This document shows, in pieces, positions 57,186 to 64,000 of a stretch of DNA of 64,000 bases (positions are counted from its first letter, which is position 1; each line of letters begins with the position of its first letter). The position numbers were made by a program, and so were the translations under genes. The stretch is taken from contig JAKSZT010053887.1 in NCBI GenBank assembly GCA_026826555.1, forward strand, positions 69,130,094 through 69,194,093, in the 5' to 3' direction. The stretch is from Tolypeutes matacus. Lineage: Eukaryota; Chordata; Mammalia; Cingulata; Chlamyphoridae. The notes beneath the pieces were generated by a model. The model did no database searches. It saw only the letters and a list, made by a program, of their open reading frames with translations, and had not been told where the DNA came from.

Positions 57186-60100
57186 TACATTGAACCCACA
57201 TGAAGAAATAAAGACCTCTGGTAAAGGTAACTACATGAATAAATATAAATGGGCGTACTATTGTATTTTGTGTTTGGAAATTGAATTTTTACTTCTTATG
57301 GGATCTAAAATGCAAAGGTATAAAAGCAATGATAAATCAAGGTTTAAGACAAACAGTGTAATAAAATGTAATTTGTGACAAAAGCAACAGAAAGATGGAG
57401 GGATGAAGGGGTATAGGAACATAGGGTGTGTATGGTATTGAAGTTAAGTTGGTATCAAAACAAATGGGAGTGTTAAAAATTTAGGATGTTAAATTTAGAA
57501 GATCCTGTATTATCAGTAGTTAATTTAAATATAAAGTATTTATATTCTGCAAAAGGCAGAAAGTGGTATTATTTAATCCATAAAAAAAAAAGGCATGACT
57601 CAACTACATGCTGTTTACCAGAGATTAAGTTTAAATCCAAAGATACAATGTAAGTAATTTGTAGGTGAAGGAATGGGAAAAAACATGCCAACCAAATAGT
57701 AACTAAAAGAGAGTGAGGAAGGCTATATTAACATCACACAAAATGGATCTTATGTAAAAAAAAAAAAAACATTAAAAGTGACAAAGAAGGACATTTTGTA
57801 TTGATAAGAGAGTCAATTCATCAAGAATATATAACAATTATAAACATATATGCATGTAACAACAGAGCCCCAAAATACGAAGCAAACACTGACAGATTTA
57901 AAAGCAGAATTGAAAATTATACATTAATAGTAGGAGACTTAAAAAGACCACTTTCAAAAATGGATAGAACACCTAGACAAAATATCAATAAGAAAATAAA
58001 AGACTCAAACAATGCTATAAATCAACCAGACCTAACATACATTTATATCTAGGAATCAATAAGAGAGAGAGAATTGGAAAACTAAAACACATATGGAAAT
58101 TAAATACACACTCTCAAACAACCAATGAGTCAGTGAGGAAATCATAAGGAAAATTAGGAAATTTCTTAAAACAATTGAAAATGAAAACATGACATAGAAA
58201 AATGTATGGAATGCAGCAAAGACAGCACCAAGAGGGAAATTTCCAGCTCTAAATGCATCCATTAAAAAAGAAGAAAGATCTCAAATCAGAGACCTACTAA
58301 CCTTACAACTTAATGAAATAGGAAAAGAAAAACAAACTAACGTCAAAGTGAGAAGAAGTAATGAAATAATAAAGATTAGAGCAGAGATAAATGAAATAGA
58401 GATTAGAAATACAATAGAAATAATCAACAAAATCAATAGTTGGTCTTTTGAAAAGATTAATAAAATTAACAAACCTTTAGTTAGAATGAGAAAGAAAAAA
58501 AGAGAGAGTATACAAATAACTAAAATCAGAAGTGAAAAGGGGACATTACTACTGACTTTACAAAAATTTAAAAAAACCGTAAGTGTACACTATGAACAAT
58601 TATACGCAAATCACATAAAACTTGAAAATTCCTATAAACACATAAACTACCTAAACTAACTGAAGAAAAAATATAAGATCTCAACAAACCAATAATGAGT
58701 AAAGAGATTGAATCAGTGATTAAAAACCTCCCAAGAAAGAAAATTCCTGGACCAGATATCTACACTGGTGAATTTTACCTAACATTCAAAGAAGAATTAA
58801 TATCAATTTCTAACACATAATTCCAAAAAAACTGAAGAAGAGGCAACACTGCCTAATTTATTTTATGGGGTCAGCATCATCATAATACCAAAGCCAGATA
58901 AAGACAACACAAGAAAAGAAAAGTACAGATCCATATGCCTCATGAATATAGATGCAAAAATCTTCAACCAAATTTTAACTAACCAACAGCACATTAAAAA
59001 GATTAGATGCCATGACTAAATGGTATTTATCCTAGAAGTGCAAAAGAGGGTTCAATATAAAAAAAAAAAATCAATTAATGTAATGCACTGCGTTAATAGA
59101 ATGAAGGAAAAAAAAAAAAGAAATCATCACCATCTCAATTGACCCAGAAAAAAGCATTTGACAAAACCCAGCACCCTTTCATGATAAAAACAAAGGACTA
59201 GGAATAGAAAAGAACTTCCTCAATATGCTAATGGGCATATATGAAAAAACAACCGAAATTTGCACCTTAAGATCAGGAACAAGACAACAATGCCTGCTTT
59301 CATGATTGCTATTCCATATTGTACTGGAAGTTCTGGTCAGAGCAGTTAGGCAAGAAAAAGAAGGAGAAAAAAAAAAAGACTTTCAAGTTGGAAAAGAAGA
59401 ATGAAACTATCCTATTCACAAATGATATAATCTTATGCATAGAAAATCCTGAAGAACCTACAAGAAAGCTCCTAGAACTACTAAATGATTTAAGCAAAGA
59501 GGCATGGTACAAGTTCAACATGCAAAAATCAGTGGTGTTTCTATACACCAGCAATGAATAATCTGAAAAGAAATTTAAGAAAACAATTGAATTTATAATA
59601 GCAAATAAATGAATAAAATGTCTAGGAGTAAATATAACCAAATATTTAAAGGACTTGTGCATGGAAAACTATAAATTTTGAAAGAAATTGAAAATATAAA
59701 TAAATAGGAAGATATCCTGTGTTTATGGATTGGAAAACTCAATAACATTAAGAAGCCAGTACTACCTAAAGCTATTTACAAATTCAATGCAATCCCAGGC
59801 AAAATTCCAAGAACTTTCTTTGAAGATATTGAAATGTCCATCATCAAATTTATGTGGAAAGACAGAGGTCTCAAATAACTAAAACCATCTGGAAAAAGAA
59901 CAAATTTGGAGTACTCACACTTCCTGATTCCAAAACTTATTACAAAGCCACAGAAATCAAAGAAGTGTGGTGCTGGCAAAAAACAGACATAAAAACCAAT
60001 GAAATTGAGTTGAGTGTTCAAAAATAAACCCTGACATCTATGACCTATTGATATTTGAGAAGAGTACCAAGTCCACTGAATGTAGAAAGAATAGTCTGTT

Positions 60101-61445
60101 CAACAGATGGTACTGGAAAAAATGGATATCCACATGCAAATTGCTATCCCAACTTCACACCATACACAAAAAAATTCAAAACAGATCAATGACCTAAATA
60201 TAAGAGTAAAACTCTTAGAGGAAAAAAATCAAGAAGTATTTTCAAGATCTTTTATTAAGCAATTAATAAATTGGCCATCATCAAAATTAAAAGTGTTTGT
60301 GCAGCAAAAAGACATTATCAAGAAGGTGAAAATACTATTTAGAAAATGGGAGAAAATATTTTGAAACCATATATCTGATAAGGGTTTAACATCCAGATGA
60401 TATAAAAGAACTCCTACAGTTCAAGAACAAAAAGACAAACAACCCATTTGAAAAATAGGAAATGGACTTGCACAGACATTTCTCCAAAGAAAATATACAA
60501 ATGGTCAATAAGCACATGAAAAGATATTCAACATCATTAACCCTCAGGGAAATAACAATCAAAATCATTATGAGATTCTTAACACTCAACTAGAATGGCT
60601 ACTATTAAAAAAAGGAAAATAACAAATGTTGGCATAGATACAGAGAAATAGGAACCTTCACACATTTTTTTTTTTGGTGGTAATATAAAATGGTGCAGTT
60701 GCTGTAAAAAATAGTTTTCCAATTCCTCAAAAAGTTAAATTTAGTATTACCATGTCACCCAACAATCCAACTGCTAGGTTTATACTCAAAATAATTAAAA
60801 GTAGGGATTTGAACAGATATTTGTAGACCAATATTTATAGCAGCGTTATTCATAATAGCCAAAATATGGAAGCAACCCAAGCATCCATCAATAGATGAAG
60901 AGATAAACCAAATGTGGTATATACACACTGTAGAATATACCATTGTGTATATAACACAATGTATACTACTACTCAGCTGTAAAAGGGAGGGAAGTTTTGA
61001 TACATGCTACAGCATGGATGCGCCTTGAAGAAATCATGTTGAGTGAAATAAGCCAAACACAAAAGAACAAGTATTGTTTCATTTCACTTCCATGAAATAA
61101 CTAGATGTTGTAAATTCATAAACACAGAAAGTAGATTACTGATTATCAGGGGAGGTGGAAGGGGGAATGGGAGGTCAATGCTTAATGGGTACAGAGTTTC
61201 AGTTTGGAATCATGGAAACAAACTATACACTCACCCACAAATGAGTATATATAAAAATGAGGAAATCTAAATAAGGTCTGTGGATAGTACCAATGTCAAT
61301 TTCCTGGTTCTGATATTGTACTATAGTTAAGTGAGATGTTATAATTAGGGGTAACTGGGTAAAGGCACATGTGATTTCTCTGTACTATTTTTACATCTTT
61401 TTGTGAAGTTATAATTATTTCAAAAAAAGTGTTTTTTTTAATGCA
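57186..61445 (+). mobile_element. Old L1 LINE, 5'-truncated, with complete 3' end
   Basis: It begins in the spacer between ORF1 and ORF2, where 57190-57480 aligns with the reverse complement of 16440-16740. It runs through a decayed ORF2 to a typical old L1 3' end: 'agtagattactgattatcaggggagg', 'gtacagagtttcagtttgg', 'tactatagttaagtgagatg', 'ttctctgtactatttttac', 'gaagttataattatttcaaa'. Its 4.3 kb length is a common truncation outcome. Confidence 0.85.
57490..60960 (+). pseudogene. L1 ORF2 (endonuclease, reverse transcriptase), dead
   Basis: Readable pieces in several frames: endonuclease around 57560-58050, linker around 58060-58640 (SNEIIKIRAEINEIEIRNT), RT fingers near 58700-58990 ('cctggaccagatatctacactggtgaa', 'tacagatccatatgcctcatgaatata'), and palm near 59415-59426, where the FADD catalytic box reads FTND. 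The first catalytic Asp is therefore Asn. The C-terminal blocks run to about 60960. Many stops and shifts. Confidence 0.82.
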
Positions 61446-61635
61446 AAAAGATACATAGTATGTCAGTCAATAGTAGGAAATAAAGCAGGAGAGAGGTTAG
61501 ACAGGGTTGGGGATATGGGCATTTGTTATTTTAAAGAGGGTGATTAGGGACGGCTTCTCTGAGAGATGAACTTTTGAGCACCAACATGAAGGAGATGAGG
61601 AAATCAACTTTGTGAGTAAAGAGTAAGGAGTACAG
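61446..61635. other. Short unique spacer
   Basis: Separates the old L1 end from the young L1 start. No feature. Confidence 0.55.
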
Positions 61636-63418
61636 CTGGGAACAGCAAGATGGCGTTAGCGTAGGAGGGCACACACTGCAAGCTCCCAGAGCAAGGCGGA
61701 TTGGGGACGGGGTCCTGCCCAGGGGTCTGTGCTGTGCACGCGTGGAGTGAGAGGCTTGGGACATCTATCTGCGCGGATCGGCGGCGTGGACCGAACGGTG
61801 GAGATTCGTGAGTTTTGAGGCTGCTGGTGGAGGTTGGCACAGGCGGTTGAGCCCCGCTGTTAGGGAAAAAAAAATAAAACGGCCATTTTGAGCCACGGGC
61901 GGGGCGCAAAAGTTTTATTTTCTGGGGATCTGGCTGCCTGGCGCCCCTTGGACCTTGTGTGAACAGAGCAAACGAGCTAATCAGCACCCAGTGAACCGGA
62001 GGGGAGATTTTGGTCGGGCAACGCAGCTGATTTCCCTAGCCACCCAGGGATAAGACCCAGGCCACTGCGGAGCCAGGAGGAAGGGACACTTCCCAAAAAA
62101 GGGAGGGTTCGGTTGGAAGACAGGGAAGGGTATTTTATATTTTTAGACATCAATCTGGCTGCCTACACCGCCCCATAGCTTTGGGGAGCAGATAAGCCGA
62201 CCTGAAGCAGCACCAGGCTGAGAGCAGATGCGAATCTGCACTGAAACTGATTTACTGAGCAGCCCGGTGACGCTGGAGCTAGGCGCCAGAAGGGGCGGAA
62301 TCCACCATCTTTAGCACTCCTCACTGAGTAACATCAGAGCTTCAGCTAACCTGGGGAGTCCGGAAAGTGGGACGTGCTTGATTAATTTCCACGGGCCCAG
62401 CTAGGGTCCCTTCTGTAAGGGGGTTGGACTAGAGGAGGAATTATTTTGGGTCCTGCATTTGGCTAAAAAAAAAAAAAAAAGTGAGGTCACCTCAACAAAT
62501 GAAAAATAAATTCTTTTTAATTTAGTTTAAGAGCTAAAAGCTGCTTCAGGACCTGCATATAGAACCCTGTGGGGAAATTCATTGATAAACACAAGTAGGC
62601 AGGAAGGATCCACGTGGACCCTAGGGGAATCATTGACCCCCCTTAGCTCTGTTTGACTGCCTGTGTGGATCTTTGGTTTCTCTCTGTTTCTTTCTGGTCT
62701 ATTGCTATTATTCCCGTTTTCTTCCCCACTTCCTTTTTCCTTCTATTTTTTTTTTAATAGGTGCTGCCAGCTGGTCGCTTATTTGCTGGGCTTCTTATTC
62801 AGTAATTTCCCACTCGCTGTATATATTGATTCTGTATTACAAACTATCGCTTATCCTTCCTGCATCTTTCAGCCTTCTGTTTTCTGTTGTGGCTCTTAGA
62901 GACAACATTTTTTCATAGGCCCACAACTTAAGGGTGTCAATTTCTATCCCAACTATTTTGTTTTCTTCTTCTTCTTTTTTCTTTTTTTTTTTTTATTAGT
63001 ATTAACTTTTTCCTTTCAGACCTTTCTCTACTATTTCTCTCCCTCCTCATAATTCTAGCCTTCTAAATCACTATATATATATTCCCCCATTTGTTTTCCC
63101 ACTCCATTGTAGGAACTCCATATTTTTTCCTAGTACTCTACACTGCCTACTCAAGTTAAATATTCATCTCATTAAGTCTCATTTTGCCCCTCTTCTAACT
63201 TTTATCAATATTTCTATTATCCTTCTGCCTTCCTTACATCTTTTGATTCCTCTGGCCCTAACCTTTTGCCTTCAAGGGAACATAGAAAGAAGCAAGGAAA
63301 TAAAATAAGAAGAAAAACTGCCAAAAAGAAAACTTAACTCACACGCAGAACCAACAGCTAAATAAAATTCTAGAGCATAGAGGAAAGCTAATCAACTGAA
63401 CAAACCCATCAAGATAAT
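61636..63418 (+). promoter_or_regulatory. CpG-rich 5'UTR / promoter of a young L1
   Basis: The L1 5' end carries AAGATGGCG at 61647-61655, a YY1-type site near the transcription start as in human L1. About 20 CpG dinucleotides fall between 61650 and 61910, the densest cluster in the window; methylated CpGs decay fast, so this points to youth. A T/C-rich tract lies at about 62650-63260. L1 5'UTRs hold an internal Pol II promoter. Confidence 0.82.
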
Positions 63419-64000
63419 ATGATGACCAGAGGGCAACAGAAAAATACAAATGACTTTGAGAAACTGGAAAACATGGACCAGTCCAGTGCACAAAATGAAA
63501 ACCAGGAACCAATGCAGTACATCGAACAACTAATCAAAGCTATCCAAACAAATATCATGGACCAACTTAAAGAACTGAAGGAAGAGATTAAGGATATAAA
63601 GAAGACACTGGGAGAACATACTAAAGAAATAGCTAACACACCTAAAAAGGTAATGGATATGATGGCGAACAAAGACACAAGTCAAGAAATGAAAAAGACA
63701 CTGGACTCACATGGCAGCAGAATTGAACAGGCAGAGGAAAGAATTAGTGATATGGAAGACAATACAGTCGAAATCAAAGAGATTGTAGAAAAGATAGACA
63801 AAAAGATAGAAAAAATCCAGTATGGTCTCAGGGAATTAACCGATAATGCAAGACGCACAAACATACGCATTATGGGCATCTCAGAAGGAGAAGAGAAGGG
63901 AAAGGGAACAGAAGGAGTGTTGAAGGAAGTTATGGCTGAAAACTTCCCAACTCTATTGAGAGAGATGGATGTGCAGATCCAGGAAGCACAGCGCACCCCA
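63419..64000 (+). CDS. L1 ORF1 protein, N-terminal 194 codons, open at window end
   Basis: L1 ORF1p forms trimers that coat L1 RNA and help reverse transcription. The frame starts at ATG 63419, or ATG 63422, the one matched in the other L1 copies, and has no stop through 64000. Residues 1-35 are a polar leader. About 36-145 is a coiled coil rich in Lys, Glu and Ile (for example SRIEQAEERISDMEDN at 100-115). The RRM-like domain begins near 146 (RRTNIRIMGISEGEEKGKG). The window ends after QIQEAQRTP, where the RRM continues in complete proteins. Normal length is about 310-340 residues, so roughly 60 per cent is seen. No frameshift is present, unlike the three other ORF1 copies. Confidence 0.88.
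   Translation, partial: MMTRGQQKNTNDFEKLENMDQSSAQNENQEPMQYIEQLIKAIQTNIMDQLKELKEEIKDIKKTLGEHTKEIANTPKKVMDMMANKDTSQEMKKTLDSHGSRIEQAEERISDMEDNTVEIKEIVEKIDKKIEKIQYGLRELTDNARRTNIRIMGISEGEEKGKGTEGVLKEVMAENFPTLLREMDVQIQEAQRTP

Larger units (their letters stand above)
61636..64000 (+). mobile_element. Young-looking full-5'-end L1, cut by the window edge
   Basis: 5'UTR of about 1.78 kb followed by ORF1, open to the last base of the window. ORF2 and 3'UTR lie beyond. The ORF1 layout matches the dead copy at 51430-52360, so both belong to one lineage. Confidence 0.86.

Overview
This window is nuclear DNA from a placental mammal, and I see no host protein-coding gene, rRNA gene or functional tRNA gene in it. 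It is AT-rich non-coding sequence packed with retrotransposons of many ages. The best clue to the organism is the tRNA-derived SINE at 25921-26862, 37713-37803 and 44434-44539. It matches the DAS family known from armadillo and other xenarthrans, and the young MaLR LTRs and long-3'UTR L1s fit that order. I would call it Xenarthra, probably armadillo-like, but cannot exclude sloth or anteater.

Layout. 1-11.8 kb: mostly unique AT-rich DNA with two antisense MaLR LTRs (609-1032, 4222-4687), L2 and MIR remnants, a hAT element (9874-10217) and a decayed retroviral pol/RNase H segment (6976-7460). 11.8-15.1 kb: an old MLT1-type MaLR provirus (LTR, internal, LTR) carrying two later LTR insertions. 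15.1-18.8 kb: an antisense L1 with 5'UTR, ORF1 and endonuclease but no 3' half. 19.7-22.2 kb: a single LTR, MIRs, then a MaLR internal region plus LTR. 24.1-29.4 kb: a sense L1 with most of reverse transcriptase deleted, containing a DAS SINE that itself contains a MaLR LTR; its 3' part holds a (GGAA)n tract with a 10-base assembly gap. 29.6-42 kb: mostly unique DNA with a hAT element having an 8-bp target duplication, an L1 3' end, two class I ERV LTRs in opposite orientation (32525-33054 and 40559-41038), a DAS SINE and paired MIRs. 42.7-45.7 kb: an ancient L1/HAL1-like element. 47.1-48.3 kb: a second antisense MaLR internal region with a readable tRNA-Leu primer binding site. 49.7-55.6 kb: an L1 that keeps 5'UTR, ORF1 and 3'UTR but lacks nearly all of ORF2. 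57.2-61.4 kb: a 5'-truncated old L1. 61.6 kb to the end: the 5' part of a young-looking L1 with a CpG-rich 5'UTR and an ORF1 open to the window edge.

No pathway or operon can be described. The window's interest lies in how mobile elements of different ages are nested, deleted and recombined. The most useful leads are the ORF1-only L1 at 49.7-53.9 kb, the possibly active L1 at 61.6 kb, the tRNA-Gly-like segment in an L1 5'UTR, and the triple nest at 24-29 kb. Family calls rest on remembered consensus features and on comparing copies within the window; no database search was run.
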